Below are positions 7,723 through 16,299 of a stretch of 51,600 bases of DNA, in pieces (position 1 is the first letter of the stretch; the number at the start of each line of letters is the position of its first letter). The stretch comes from Clostridiales bacterium (GTDB lineage Bacteria > Bacillota > Clostridia > Saccharofermentanales > Saccharofermentanaceae), in assembly GCA_017617935.1 (NCBI GenBank), contig JAFZVF010000050.1, positions 1-51,600 on the forward strand, written 5' to 3'. Made by a program: the position numbers and the translations under genes. The notes below the pieces were generated by a model. It saw only the letters and a program-made list of their open reading frames with translations. It searched no databases and had not been told where the DNA came from.

Positions 7723-8679
7723 TTAACCGTTAAGGAACTCGATGACTTCCTGATCGTACTTCTCCAAGTTTACTATTCTTAAGTGAGAATGTGCACCATG
7801 ATCGAACCAAACGAATTTCTTCTGCTTGCTTCCGCACGCATTGTAGATGAGCTCGAAATCGTCCGGGCTGTTGCTCTTGTCTTCCCTTCCGCAAAGGAAA
7901 AGCGCAGGAACTTCAACCTTCTTTATCTCTTCGATGGGCTTGTGCTGGAAAACGTTCACTCCGGCGAGCTTCTTGTAAAGGATCGCCATCTGAATGCATA
8001 CGGGGAAGGTCGGCTTTCCGTGATTCCTCGTCCTCATCAAAAGGACCTTGTAGAAAGCGCTGTAAGGTCCTTCAAGGATAATGCCCTTGAGGTATTTCTG
8101 ATGAGCCGCAGCGACGTAGATTGCCTCGGCCGAGCCAACGCAGATGCCGTGGATGTAGAATTTCTCGATCCCATACTTCTCGTGAATATGGTCGATCCAA
8201 AGTCCGGCGTCATCGCCTTCCTTGATTCCCGCGGTAGTGTATTTGCCTTCACTTAAGCCACAGGCTCGGGGGTCAACTACGATGACGTTGCATCCCGCCT
8301 TCTTGAACAGGTCAGCGAAATAGTAGCAATAGAGGACGGTTTCAGCCCTTCCCGCCAGGATCAGCGCAGCCCTGTCGTAACCGAAATTGAAATATTCGCC
8401 CTTGAGCTTGAGGCCGTCCTTGCTGGTGATCTCAACGTCTTCCTTATATGAAGCGTTTTCTTCGCCCCACTTCATTCCGGTGTTGAACATCACGGAATGC
8501 TCTTCGTTTTCGGGGCAGCTGTTGCCTCTCGCCCATTTGTCCTGATCAACGCGGATAAACATTTCGGAGTATTGCTTTTTAGCAATACCCCAAACGTATA
8601 TCCACATGAATATGAGTCCGCTGAGCGCTATGAACAAGGCGATCGCGGCGATGATCAGAATTACCTGAACGGGCGTCAT
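7723..8679 (-). CDS. Membrane-anchored alpha/beta hydrolase
   Basis: A 318-residue protein with one N-terminal transmembrane segment (about residues 4-30) followed by an alpha/beta-hydrolase fold on one side of the membrane. The nucleophile elbow reads GICVGSAEA, with serine in GxxxGS context rather than a canonical GxSxG, so the catalytic Ser assignment is less certain. CGREDKSNSP (likely acid) and a late HGAHSHL (likely His) follow the usual order. It is related to the YqkD/BAAT-like clan of serine hydrolases. It overlaps the upstream degV gene by four bases (ATGA) and precedes the second degV by 15, so a lipase or acyl-thioesterase role that releases fatty acid for DegV is plausible but unproven. 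Confidence 0.8.
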   Translation of the reverse strand: MTPVQVILIIAAIALFIALSGLIFMWIYVWGIAKKQYSEMFIRVDQDKWARGNSCPENEEHSVMFNTGMKWGEENASYKEDVEITSKDGLKLKGEYFNFGYDRAALILAGRAETVLYCYYFADLFKKAGCNVIVVDPRACGLSEGKYTTAGIKEGDDAGLWIDHIHEKYGIEKFYIHGICVGSAEAIYVAAAHQKYLKGIILEGPYSAFYKVLLMRTRNHGKPTFPVCIQMAILYKKLAGVNVFQHKPIEEIKKVEVPALFLCGREDKSNSPDDFELIYNACGSKQKKFVWFDHGAHSHLRIVNLEKYDQEVIEFLNG

Positions 8680-9605
8680 AAGCCTGCCTTGACTTCGTTG
8701 AAGATCTTGGTCTCTTCCACAAGGCCTTCGGAGATCTCGTTTCCGAGATAGAAGGCGACGATCATGCCGGGGCCGATTGCCGTGCCGTTAGCCATGTTGA
8801 CGCGCGTTGCGATGATCTCTTCGGGATGGAAGTTTTCCTTGATGAGGTCCTGCATCTGGATCCACTGAGCCTTACGGAAGGTGTGTGAAACGAAGATCCT
8901 CTTCGGATTCGGCTCGATGGTCCTCTTCATGTACTCCATGGAAGCCGCGAACATCTTCTTGTAGCCCGTTACCTTGCCCATAACGGTGTTCATGCCCTTG
9001 CGGTCGCACTCAGCCATAGGCTTGATGTTGATGAGTCCGCCCATGAAGGCTGCGATGTTGGAAACACGGCCGGATCTCTTGAGGAAGTTGAGGTCGTCAA
9101 CCGTACCCATCTGGTGAACCCTGTATTTGTTCTCGTTGAGCCAGTCAGCGATCTCCTCCATGGACTTGCCAGCCTGCTTCATCTCGCCCGCATAGGAAAC
9201 GAGGAGGCCGAGACCGCCTGAATACCTGACGGAGTCGACAACGATGATCTTCCTGTCAGGATACTTCTTCATCATGTTCTCGGCAGCAACCTTGCATTGG
9301 CTGTAAGTGCCGGAAAGAGCTGATGAAAGAGAGATGTTGAGAATGTCATATCCCTGCTTGAGGTACTTTTCGAAGAATTCCTCCTGAACCTCAATGTTCT
9401 TGATTCCTGTCGTGTAGATGGCGTCCTTCGTCATGCTCCCGTAGTACTCGTCAGGACTCATAAGCTCCCAGTCAAGAGTCGAATCTTCCTTCTTGCCATC
9501 GGGAAGAACGACGATTCCGGGAAGGTAATCGGTTATGCCGAATCGCTCCCTCAAGTCCTTTGTCATGTCGGTTGAGCTGTCTGTAAGAATTACAAAATCA
9601 CCCAT
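8676..9605 (-). CDS. DegV family (FakB-like) fatty-acid-binding protein 2
   Basis: The product starts MGDFVILTDSSTDMT, carries LSSALSGTYSQ in the middle and GTVDDLNFLKRSGRVS around two-thirds, all DegV hallmarks. The ATG at 9605 was chosen because AAGGAG lies 8 bases upstream; an in-frame TTG at 9611 is too close to that site. With the other DegV protein it brackets the membrane hydrolase gene. Having two binding proteins for one kinase is normal in Firmicutes, where FakB1 and FakB2 differ in preference for saturated and unsaturated acids, but which is which cannot be told here. Confidence 0.92.
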   Translation of the reverse strand: MGDFVILTDSSTDMTKDLRERFGITDYLPGIVVLPDGKKEDSTLDWELMSPDEYYGSMTKDAIYTTGIKNIEVQEEFFEKYLKQGYDILNISLSSALSGTYSQCKVAAENMMKKYPDRKIIVVDSVRYSGGLGLLVSYAGEMKQAGKSMEEIADWLNENKYRVHQMGTVDDLNFLKRSGRVSNIAAFMGGLINIKPMAECDRKGMNTVMGKVTGYKKMFAASMEYMKRTIEPNPKRIFVSHTFRKAQWIQMQDLIKENFHPEEIIATRVNMANGTAIGPGMIVAFYLGNEISEGLVEETKIFNEVKAGL

Positions 9606-9625
9606 CTTCAAATCTCCTTTGTATG

Positions 9626-9877
9626 TTAAATATTCTTCTTTGCATCTTCGATCGCCTTGATGACGTCGCCAACGGTCTGAAAAGCGGACGTGCCGTCCAT
9701 GTTGAGGCGCACATTCATCTTGTCTTCGATGTTCATCATTATCACTACGAAAGAAACGGAATCCATGTCGAGATCCTTAAGCGAAGTGTTTTCGGTTATC
9801 TCTGATAACGGGGTCTCGAATTCGCGGTTCATCTGCTTATAGCTGTCGCTGATGACGTTGTAAAGTTCTTCAAGCAT
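9626..9877 (-). CDS. Acyl carrier protein
   Basis: An 83-residue four-helix carrier protein with the phosphopantetheine attachment motif DLDMDSVSF (Ser40 in DSV; the usual motif is DSL). It overlaps the tandem acyltransferase gene by 8 bases and lies 20 bases upstream of the second degV start. It probably carries acyl groups made or accepted inside this operon, distinct from the housekeeping AcpP, which would normally sit with fab genes. The DSVS sequence is atypical for AcpP and supports a dedicated carrier. Confidence 0.9.
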   Translation of the reverse strand: MLEELYNVISDSYKQMNREFETPLSEITENTSLKDLDMDSVSFVVIMMNIEDKMNVRLNMDGTSAFQTVGDVIKAIEDAKKNI

Positions 9878-11279
9878 CCTTATCCCCTCCTGCCGCTTTG
9901 CGGGCCTTCTTTTCCGCCGCCTCTTTGATCTGAAGGTTGACGCGCTCCAAGTTGGCCTTCATCTGCTTTCTGGCTTCTGCAACTTCCCTGTTGAACTTGG
10001 GCGAAGATTCGCGGATCGCGATCTGCCGGAGCTCGGTAAGTTTGTTGTATAAAAGCTCATTTGCAAGATTAACGGAGTTATTATCAGGCATTTGAGAAGT
10101 CCTGTCAAATCTAATCAATTCGCCTATTACGTAGACTTGCTTCTTAAATTCCTTGTACGTCGTATGCATGTAAACGGGCGCCACGGGAACCCCCATCATG
10201 AGCGCCATCATGACCGCTCCGTTCATGAACGGAAGGAGCTTGTCATCGTAGTTCATGTGGCCCTCGGGGAAAACAACGAGCGGGACGTCGTCCTTAAGGC
10301 AGTCGATGCAGGTCCTTATCGCGCCCCAGTCAAAGCCCGAACGGTCGAGCATAATGCATCCCATGGTCTTCTCGAAAAAGCCCCAAGACTTGTTGATGTT
10401 GGCAACGTCCCTGGCTGCAATGCATCTCGGGGAAAGCTTGAAAAAAACATAGTACATGAAGGGCGCGTCGATCCACCATGAGTGGTTGCTGACGATAAGC
10501 ATTCCCTTTTGCCTGTAAAGCGTGCCCCTGGCCATGCCGTTCTCAAAAACGAACTTCGGGTGCATGAACGCCCAAATTGCGGGATACGCGGTAATCTTCA
10601 CAAAGTTGTAAAGGAAGTCGGAATGCTTGTGCTTCTTGGGCTTTTTGCCTTCAGCCTCATAAAAGTTGTCGAGATAGAACCGCCTGTACTTCTCGATCGT
10701 GTCCTTGAGGTCCTTTGTAAGGCTCTCCGCCTGGTCCTGCAAAGTCTCTTCATTGATAAGGTAATTGTCCGGGAAAATGGGCTCGCCGATGAACATCTTG
10801 TCCCTCTTGCCTGGACCGATCTTTCCGTTGTGGTAAACGGGGATGATCGGAGCGCCTGAACCAAGGCTCATCAAGGCCGCAGCCTGACCGAATTCAAGGA
10901 GCGTTCCTTCAGTCTCGATGTGTCCCTCAGGGAATATCAGAATGTTCTTTCCGTCCTTCAGGAGCTTGATCGCCTTGTTTACAGCATCCATGTTTCCGCT
11001 GACCGCGTCCACCCTGATGACGCCCATCGCCTTTACGAGAAATGTCAGGACGGGATTGAAGTCGTAGAACTTGGCAGAAACGAGCACGAACATCCTTCTG
11101 CCCGGGAACGCCAAAAGCGCGCAGACATAGTCCAGGAACGAAGTGTGATTGAGCGCCGCAATGATCGGGCCCTTATAGTCGAGTTTTTTCTTCGCACGCA
11201 GAAAATACCGCTTTATGCCGAAAAACAGCAGAGCCGGGATTATGCTCGTAATGATCAAAAACCATCTTACAAGGAACAT
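9870..11279 (-). CDS. Tandem PlsC-type lysophospholipid/glycerol acyltransferase
   Basis: A 469-residue membrane-associated protein with two PlsC domains. Domain one has NHTSFLD (HX4D at 45-50) and FPEGH (116-120); domain two has NHSWWID (HX4D at 266-271) and FPEGH (337-341). Both catalytic motifs look intact. A hydrophobic N-terminal segment (about 2-22) should anchor it. Ordinary PlsC proteins have one domain of about 240 residues, so this is a duplication or fusion. It could add two acyl chains to one backbone, or one half may be for a different acceptor. The C-terminus is a basic, Lys/Ala-rich helix. It abuts the AMP-ligase gene by one base and overlaps the ACP gene by eight. Confidence 0.9.
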   Translation of the reverse strand: MFLVRWFLIITSIIPALLFFGIKRYFLRAKKKLDYKGPIIAALNHTSFLDYVCALLAFPGRRMFVLVSAKFYDFNPVLTFLVKAMGVIRVDAVSGNMDAVNKAIKLLKDGKNILIFPEGHIETEGTLLEFGQAAALMSLGSGAPIIPVYHNGKIGPGKRDKMFIGEPIFPDNYLINEETLQDQAESLTKDLKDTIEKYRRFYLDNFYEAEGKKPKKHKHSDFLYNFVKITAYPAIWAFMHPKFVFENGMARGTLYRQKGMLIVSNHSWWIDAPFMYYVFFKLSPRCIAARDVANINKSWGFFEKTMGCIMLDRSGFDWGAIRTCIDCLKDDVPLVVFPEGHMNYDDKLLPFMNGAVMMALMMGVPVAPVYMHTTYKEFKKQVYVIGELIRFDRTSQMPDNNSVNLANELLYNKLTELRQIAIRESSPKFNREVAEARKQMKANLERVNLQIKEAAEKKARKAAGGDKDA

Positions 11280-13243
11280 CAGTTCACGTCCTTATCCTGC
11301 TTGGCGCTGGTGATAATGTAATCGGCTATCGCCATGGGCGTGATCAAAGGCGTCTCAGTCATCTGGATCGGACGTCCGGTCTTCTCGCCTGCCTTGCTCA
11401 AGAGCTCGACGTACTGCATGCTGTCGCCGCCCAAGGCAACAAAGTTGGAAGTCTCGGTTATCTGGCTCCTGTCCTTGTCCAATACTTCTGCAAACACGCC
11501 GCAAACGGTATCAATCAGCTTAACGTATTCGTCGGTCCTGATGCGCTTGATCTCTTCGTCCGATGGATCGGAGCATTCGGTAACGAAAAGCCTTCCTTCC
11601 TCAAGGCCCGCGACAAGAGCCCTTCGGTCAACGCCCTTGAGGTTCTCGGGCATCGCGCCGATGAGGCTTACGACCTTTGAAGGACGCTCGATCATGGAAA
11701 GCGTTTTTATTGAATTAAACACGCCCTTGAGAGATGTCGTGAGCTCGAACGCGCCAAGCTTGCCGTTGTCCGAAAGGACCAGGATCATCTGCTTGTTTTC
11801 GGTTCCGGGAAGCTTCGCGTAAACGAGCGCCATTGAAGAATAAGCACCCTTGCTGATCCTGGACTCGATCTCCTCAGGCGATATGTTTTCGCCGTTGGGT
11901 CCGATGATGACGTCGTCTTTTCTGCCGACGATGCCGAGCCTTCCCTTCTCGTCGATCTTTACGAAATCGTTAGTCGCGTAGTATTCCTGGTCGTTCTTGT
12001 GGAAAACGCCGTCTATGTACATTCCGTACATCGAATGGTCGTTCGGAATGAGGAGTTCGCCTTCGTCAGAAAGCTTGTAAGCGATGTTGGAAAAGATCTT
12101 TCCGACCTTGCCCTCGTTCCTGAACTTGGGCTTTTTGGAAAGCTCGACCGATACGATGCCGCACTCGGTAAGTCCGTATCCATTGTGAATCGAATAGCCA
12201 AGGCCGTTAAGGACCTCCAAAGTCCTCGGTTGGATAAAGCCGCCGCCGGAGATGAGGAATCTGAGCTTCTCGCCTAAGAGCTGCCTTCTTACCTTCCTGA
12301 AGATGATGCCCCTGGCAACGGTTGCGCCGATAAGCGGCAAAGCGTTCTGAAGCTTGTTAGTGAAGTTGATCGCCTTATTGAAAGCCTTGGTCTTGCCCTG
12401 CTTGGCGACCTCGGCCTCAAGGGCTGCGACCGTCTTGTTCCATACGAGCGGTATCGCGAAGAAATGCGTAACGCCGATCCTCCTGCAAACGAGCTGGATC
12501 GAATCAACGTCGTACTTGGGCAGGAAGACTATGCATCTGCCGAAGAAAGTGAACCACATAAGAAGCGCCACAAGTCCGAAGATGTGATAAAACGGCAGGA
12601 ACGCAAGGTTCTTTATCTGAAGCTGCACGTTGTACTGGACCGCGGGGTTCATCCTGACCAGGTCGGCCGAAAGCTCAACCTGCTTGCAGATCGTGCTTCC
12701 GCTGTGTGAGATTATCTTCGGCTTCGAAGTCGAACCGCTGGTGACAAGGATGACCTCGTCTTCCCAATAATCCTTTTCTGGAGCCGAATACTCGGGCTGT
12801 CCCTCGATTATCGTCTCAGGCCTAACCGCGCCGTTAACCCTCTTGTCGAGCGAGACGACGAATTCAGGCTTAAGTTCGTCGATTATGTCATTGGTTACCG
12901 AAAGGCTGTGCCTTGTGTTGAGAAGGACCGGCTTGAATCCGGACCTCAAAAGGCCCCAGAAGATTGCGACCCAGTCAACGGAATTCTCTAGATAGATTCC
13001 CGCGAGCCTTGCCTTGCCTTCTTCAGGCGCACCGTATTTCTTTAGGAACGCCGCGGCGAAAAGGTCAACTCTCTTGCAGAACTCAAAATAAGTGACTTTG
13101 CAGGTCTTTCCGTTGTTCAGATACTCTGCGAACAGCTCACTGGTAAAGCTTTCCCTTATGATGCGGAAGATCGTCTCAAAAGTCTGATCGGAGTTCTTGA
13201 GAGCTTCGATGTTCCTCGTAACTACCTTTGCTACCATTGCCAT
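11279..13243 (-). CDS. AMP-dependent acyl ligase with C-terminal carrier domain
   Basis: A 654-residue adenylate-forming enzyme plus a built-in carrier domain. The ANL part has LVTSGSTSKPKIISHSG (AMP-binding P-loop), YGLTECG, and GRKDDVIIGPNGENISPEEIE in the C-terminal subdomain. Residues from about 570 to 654 form an acyl/peptidyl carrier domain with ALGGDSMQYVEL, Ser608 being the phosphopantetheine site. The enzyme should activate a carboxylic acid, probably a fatty acid given the neighbours, and load it onto its own carrier arm or the nearby ACP. The start overlaps the previous stop (TGATG). No condensation or reductase domain is present, so it is not a classic NRPS module. Confidence 0.88.
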   Translation of the reverse strand: MAMVAKVVTRNIEALKNSDQTFETIFRIIRESFTSELFAEYLNNGKTCKVTYFEFCKRVDLFAAAFLKKYGAPEEGKARLAGIYLENSVDWVAIFWGLLRSGFKPVLLNTRHSLSVTNDIIDELKPEFVVSLDKRVNGAVRPETIIEGQPEYSAPEKDYWEDEVILVTSGSTSKPKIISHSGSTICKQVELSADLVRMNPAVQYNVQLQIKNLAFLPFYHIFGLVALLMWFTFFGRCIVFLPKYDVDSIQLVCRRIGVTHFFAIPLVWNKTVAALEAEVAKQGKTKAFNKAINFTNKLQNALPLIGATVARGIIFRKVRRQLLGEKLRFLISGGGFIQPRTLEVLNGLGYSIHNGYGLTECGIVSVELSKKPKFRNEGKVGKIFSNIAYKLSDEGELLIPNDHSMYGMYIDGVFHKNDQEYYATNDFVKIDEKGRLGIVGRKDDVIIGPNGENISPEEIESRISKGAYSSMALVYAKLPGTENKQMILVLSDNGKLGAFELTTSLKGVFNSIKTLSMIERPSKVVSLIGAMPENLKGVDRRALVAGLEEGRLFVTECSDPSDEEIKRIRTDEYVKLIDTVCGVFAEVLDKDRSQITETSNFVALGGDSMQYVELLSKAGEKTGRPIQMTETPLITPMAIADYIITSAKQDKDVN

Positions 13244-14358
13244 CAGAAATCAAGCCCCCAGACTTCCTTGATCTGGCCGCACATCTGAAGTATCGCGGCC
13301 TCGCCCTGAGGGACTATTCCAAAGTAATCCAGGAATGCGTGGGTTACGCCCCTGTAGCGCGTGATCCTGCAGGGAACGCCGGCCTTTTTGAGCAATCTTG
13401 CGTAGTACTCGCCCTGGATCCTCAATCCGTCGTACTCGGCGGAGAAAATGCCCGTGAAAGGCATGTTTGAAAGGTCAGCGTAGATCGGGCTGACGTCAGG
13501 AGCCTTTTTGACCTCCTCATAACGCTCGCCCGTGTAATTCAAAAGGATGCCTGCCATAAGCTGGTCATTGCCCTGTCCGTCACAGCGTCCGAGCTGCAAC
13601 CTCGAAAGGATGAGTTCCTTCTGCTCGTCATTGATAGAGTAATCGGAGATCTTCCAATCGTAGAGGCGGTCACCCGAGAACAGGTCAACGCAAGGATAGA
13701 ACAGGCCAAGATAAGAGACCTTAGCCTCGCTCTTATTGTCGATTACGGCGGCCAGCGCAAGGTTTGCGCCCGCGCTGTCACCGAAAAGCCCTATCTTCTC
13801 CTTGTCAACGCCAAGAGATTCAGCGTTTTCATAAACGAAGTTGATCAGGCTGATGCAGTCGTTGATCGCCGCGGGATAACGGCATTCGGGAGCAAGTCCG
13901 TACTCGATGTTGAGAACGACGCATCCGGTCTGCTCAGCGGTAAAGCGACAGGGCTGCTCATAGAACTTCGCACTGCTCGCCATGAAGGAACCGCCGTGGA
14001 TGTAGATGAGAACAGGCTTGTTTCCGCCAACGGAATCAGCTCTCTCATACCTGTAAACGAGGACTTTCCTTCCCGCTGAATCAATCTCAAAGCTGCCTTC
14101 CTTTATCTCGGAAGTGCAGCAATCCAGGCACTGTGTCTTTGTCGTCGCCCTCATTCCTTCAACCGAGAACTTGAAAGGCGCGGCGGTCATCTTCTGAAAA
14201 GTGAGAATGGCGTTTCTTATGAAGAACTCCCTCTTGTCGAGCACGCCCTCACGGTCGTCGTCAGGAATGCTCTTGATCTCTATGTCGAGACCGTCAACGT
14301 CAATATGCGTATTCTCAGCAACGATCTTGCTGACCAATTCCCTGCTGCATCTTTCCAT
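13243..14358 (-). CDS. HSL-family alpha/beta hydrolase (esterase/lipase)
   Basis: A 371-residue soluble esterase of the hormone-sensitive-lipase family. It carries the oxyanion-hole motif YIHGGSF, the nucleophile elbow GDSAGANLA, an acidic residue in EYDGLR and a late catalytic histidine in GVTHAFLDYFG, in the expected order. No signal peptide is seen, so it should act in the cytoplasm on short- or medium-chain esters. It starts 5 bases after the glycosyltransferase stop and shares one base with the AMP-ligase start. In this context it may trim acyl or acetyl groups from the operon's lipid product. Confidence 0.88.
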   Translation of the reverse strand: MERCSRELVSKIVAENTHIDVDGLDIEIKSIPDDDREGVLDKREFFIRNAILTFQKMTAAPFKFSVEGMRATTKTQCLDCCTSEIKEGSFEIDSAGRKVLVYRYERADSVGGNKPVLIYIHGGSFMASSAKFYEQPCRFTAEQTGCVVLNIEYGLAPECRYPAAINDCISLINFVYENAESLGVDKEKIGLFGDSAGANLALAAVIDNKSEAKVSYLGLFYPCVDLFSGDRLYDWKISDYSINDEQKELILSRLQLGRCDGQGNDQLMAGILLNYTGERYEEVKKAPDVSPIYADLSNMPFTGIFSAEYDGLRIQGEYYARLLKKAGVPCRITRYRGVTHAFLDYFGIVPQGEAAILQMCGQIKEVWGLDF

Positions 14359-14363
14359 TTAAC

Positions 14364-15374
14364 TCAAACCTTTCCCATAATTCCGGATCTGCCGAAAAGA
14401 TATGATAGCACTACCACGACGAAAAGTGCGGTAAAAGCGCCCAGCACGATGAACCACCCCTGAAAGTCAAACAGGAGCATGATGAGCGTGGCAATGCAGT
14501 ATTTGATGGCGCCCGTGATGTAATAGATTACGCTGATCTTCTGACGGTGCCTGATGCCCGCCGAGAAAACGTTCAGGACGGCGTGCATTCCCGTCACCCA
14601 AACGAACATTACCGCGGTCCAGATGTAGAAATGCGGAATGTTGAACCATGAGATGATGGCGACCGCGACGATGTAAAGCGTGTAAACAAGCGTAGAAATG
14701 AGGCCGTAGGACAGGAGCGAGCCCTGAATCCTCACGGTGTCCTTGATGGGCTTGAAATGCGTGTTTTTGTTGTTGTTCTCGTAGATCGTCTTGATGTCGA
14801 TGCCCGCTATCGGAATGCCTTCCTTGTGCGCGGTAACGAGAACATTGAGCTCGTATTCGTACTTGTTTCCGGGAATGTCGCAAAGCCAGCTCGTAAGCCT
14901 AACGGGGAATCCCCTAAGTCCCGATTGGTTGTCCCTTAAGTAAACGCCCGTGATGATGGTATATACGGTCTTTGAGAGGTCGTTGCCTATCCTCGACTTG
15001 ACGGGTATGTGCTCAGAGAGGTCCCTCATTCCCAAAACGATGCCCTCAGACTTGGAAACAAGCTTCGCGACCCTTTCAATGTCATCGATCGCATGCTGTC
15101 CGTCAGCATCCGCGGTTACGATGTAAGAGACTTCGTCAGCCAGATTGTTGCCAATGAACTCAAAACCGCGCTTTAAGGCATATCCCTTGCCCTTGTTGGT
15201 GTTGTAGGTTACGTAGTAGACTTCGTCCTTGATCTCATTGAAGATCGGATCGTATTTGTCCGAACTGCCGTCATTACAAACGACTACGACAAACCCTCTT
15301 TTCTTCAGTTCTCTAACCAAAGCCGGGAATTTGACGTCAGGATTGTATACTGGCAACAGTACAGCCGTCTTCAT
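14364..15374 (-). CDS. GT2 glycosyltransferase with C-terminal membrane domain
   Basis: A 336-residue membrane enzyme. The first 220 residues are a GT-A fold of family 2, related to dolichol-phosphate mannosyltransferases: LLPVYNP at the start, VCNDGSSD, NKGKGYAL and TADADGQH with the metal-binding DxD. Residues from about 225 hold four hydrophobic membrane segments. Such enzymes move a sugar from a nucleotide donor to a lipid phosphate. It is the first gene of the lipid operon, implying that the product is glycosylated or that a sugar-phosphate lipid donor is made. The sugar and acceptor are unknown. Confidence 0.88.
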   Translation of the reverse strand: MKTAVLLPVYNPDVKFPALVRELKKRGFVVVVCNDGSSDKYDPIFNEIKDEVYYVTYNTNKGKGYALKRGFEFIGNNLADEVSYIVTADADGQHAIDDIERVAKLVSKSEGIVLGMRDLSEHIPVKSRIGNDLSKTVYTIITGVYLRDNQSGLRGFPVRLTSWLCDIPGNKYEYELNVLVTAHKEGIPIAGIDIKTIYENNNKNTHFKPIKDTVRIQGSLLSYGLISTLVYTLYIVAVAIISWFNIPHFYIWTAVMFVWVTGMHAVLNVFSAGIRHRQKISVIYYITGAIKYCIATLIMLLFDFQGWFIVLGAFTALFVVVVLSYLFGRSGIMGKV

Positions 15375-15415
15375 CTAAACCTCTTTATCTTTTAAACATA
15401 TAAGCACACTAGATA

Positions 15416-15443
15416 ATTTTATATTTTAATTCCAATTTTTCAA
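15416..15443 (-). promoter_or_regulatory. Likely promoter of the ten-gene lipid operon
   Basis: On the minus strand TTGAAA (15443-15438) and TAAAAT (15421-15416) are 16 bp apart, about 40 bases before the GT2 start. The region between the divergent genes (15375-15517) is very AT-rich, so other hexamer pairs are possible; no clear promoter was assigned to the plus-strand gene. Confidence 0.5.
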
Positions 15444-15517
15444 TGATAAAATAACTTTGTCGTGTTTATCCGACTAAATAAAGACGGTACGATCCGTCCC
15501 CACATGGAGGAAAGATT

Positions 15518-16003
15518 ATGTTTTGCACTAATTGTGGAACCAGTTTTGAAGACGGCAACGCTTTTTGCCCTAATTGCGGCACACCCGTAGCACAGCCCGC
15601 GGCAGCTCCCGTAGCTCAGCCCGCACCTGCACCCGCACCCGCTCCCGCACCTCAGCCTGAAGCAGCTTACGGTTATGCGCCTCAGCCCCAGCCTCAGGCA
15701 GTTTACGCAGCTGCAGCACCCGTTGCAGGCAATCCCGAAGAGGAAAAGAGCTGCCTCACGACAGGCATCCTCGCAGCAGCTTTCTCCTGCACATTCTTCC
15801 TCAGCTTCCTCGGCCTCGTTTTTGGCCCCATGGGACTTGGCAAGTGCAAGAAGTATCAGGAAACTTACGGTTCTTATCCCGTTAAGGTCAGGATCGGCAA
15901 GTACCTCTCGATCGGCGGCCTCGCTTTCGGCGGCTTCATGACGCTCTACCTGCTCATCTACCTCATCGCTTTCATCGCAGGCATCTTTAGCGCAATGCGT
16001 TAA
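15518..16003 (+). CDS. Zinc-ribbon membrane protein with Ala/Pro linker
   Basis: A 161-residue protein. The first 25 residues are a double-CxxC zinc ribbon (CTNCG...CPNCG). Residues 27 to about 72 are an Ala/Pro/Gln-rich flexible linker. The rest has two hydrophobic segments (about 84-108 and 133-157), so it is an integral membrane protein with the ribbon probably in the cytoplasm. A GGAGG ribosome site precedes the ATG. Proteins of this layout are common in Clostridia and have no known function. It is monocistronic, ended by a strong terminator. Confidence 0.85.
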   Translation: MFCTNCGTSFEDGNAFCPNCGTPVAQPAAAPVAQPAPAPAPAPAPQPEAAYGYAPQPQPQAVYAAAAPVAGNPEEEKSCLTTGILAAAFSCTFFLSFLGLVFGPMGLGKCKKYQETYGSYPVKVRIGKYLSIGGLAFGGFMTLYLLIYLIAFIAGIFSAMR

Positions 16004-16032
16004 TCAGCACTAAAAGCATTTAGCATTATCAA

Positions 16033-16070
16033 GGGGGCTGTCGCTAGACAAAAGCGACGCCCCCTTTTTT
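16033..16070 (+). terminator. Strong terminator after the zinc-ribbon gene
   Basis: GGGGGC and GTCGCT pair with AGCGAC and GCCCCC across a single bulged T, closing a 7-base loop, followed by six T residues. The palindromic repeat copy B begins 2 bases further on. Confidence 0.95.
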
Positions 16071-16071
16071 C

Positions 16072-16123
16072 ATTCCAAGATTACCTGCCAAGATTTTTCA
16101 AACCATGGCCTGTATCTTGGAAT
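16072..16123. repeat. Palindromic interspersed repeat, copy B
   Basis: A 52-bp sequence with the same ends (ATTCCAAGAT and ATCTTGGAAT) and the same TTTTCAAACC loop as the copies at 1556 and 16144. Its inner right arm differs (CCTGTATC), so the perfect stem shortens to about 10 bp. Confidence 0.9.
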
Positions 16124-16143
16124 TTTATTGTTCTTGCGGGATA

Positions 16144-16195
16144 ATTCCAAGATTACCTGCCAACAATTTTCAAACCGTAGCCTATATCTTGGAAT
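16144..16195. repeat. Palindromic interspersed repeat, copy C
   Basis: A 52-bp repeat in direct orientation to copy B and 20 bp away from it. Ten-base terminal arms pair exactly and the loop again contains TTTTCAAACC. Together with B it fills much of the 296-base gap between the zinc-ribbon gene and purB; the remainder is AT-rich with no other gene visible. Confidence 0.9.
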
Positions 16196-16256
16196 TTTAA
16201 ATGAAATGAAATTTTGTTAAATAATTGTTTTGCAACAAACCCTGTTTAGTAGCAAT

Positions 16257-16278
16257 AAAATAGGGGCTTGAAGCCCCT
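16257..16278 (-). terminator. Terminator after purB
   Basis: AGGGGCTT and AAGCCCCT form a short hairpin at 16262-16278. On the minus strand it is followed by ATTTTATT. It lies 22 bases beyond the purB stop. Confidence 0.75.
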
Positions 16279-16299
16279 TTCGTTAAAGCATTGCAAGAA

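Noticed and set aside
16072..16195. Two adjacent palindromic repeats as a possible CRISPR array
   Set aside because: Only two copies 20 bp apart, with another lone copy 14.5 kb away; no cas genes in the window and the sequence between them is not spacer-like.
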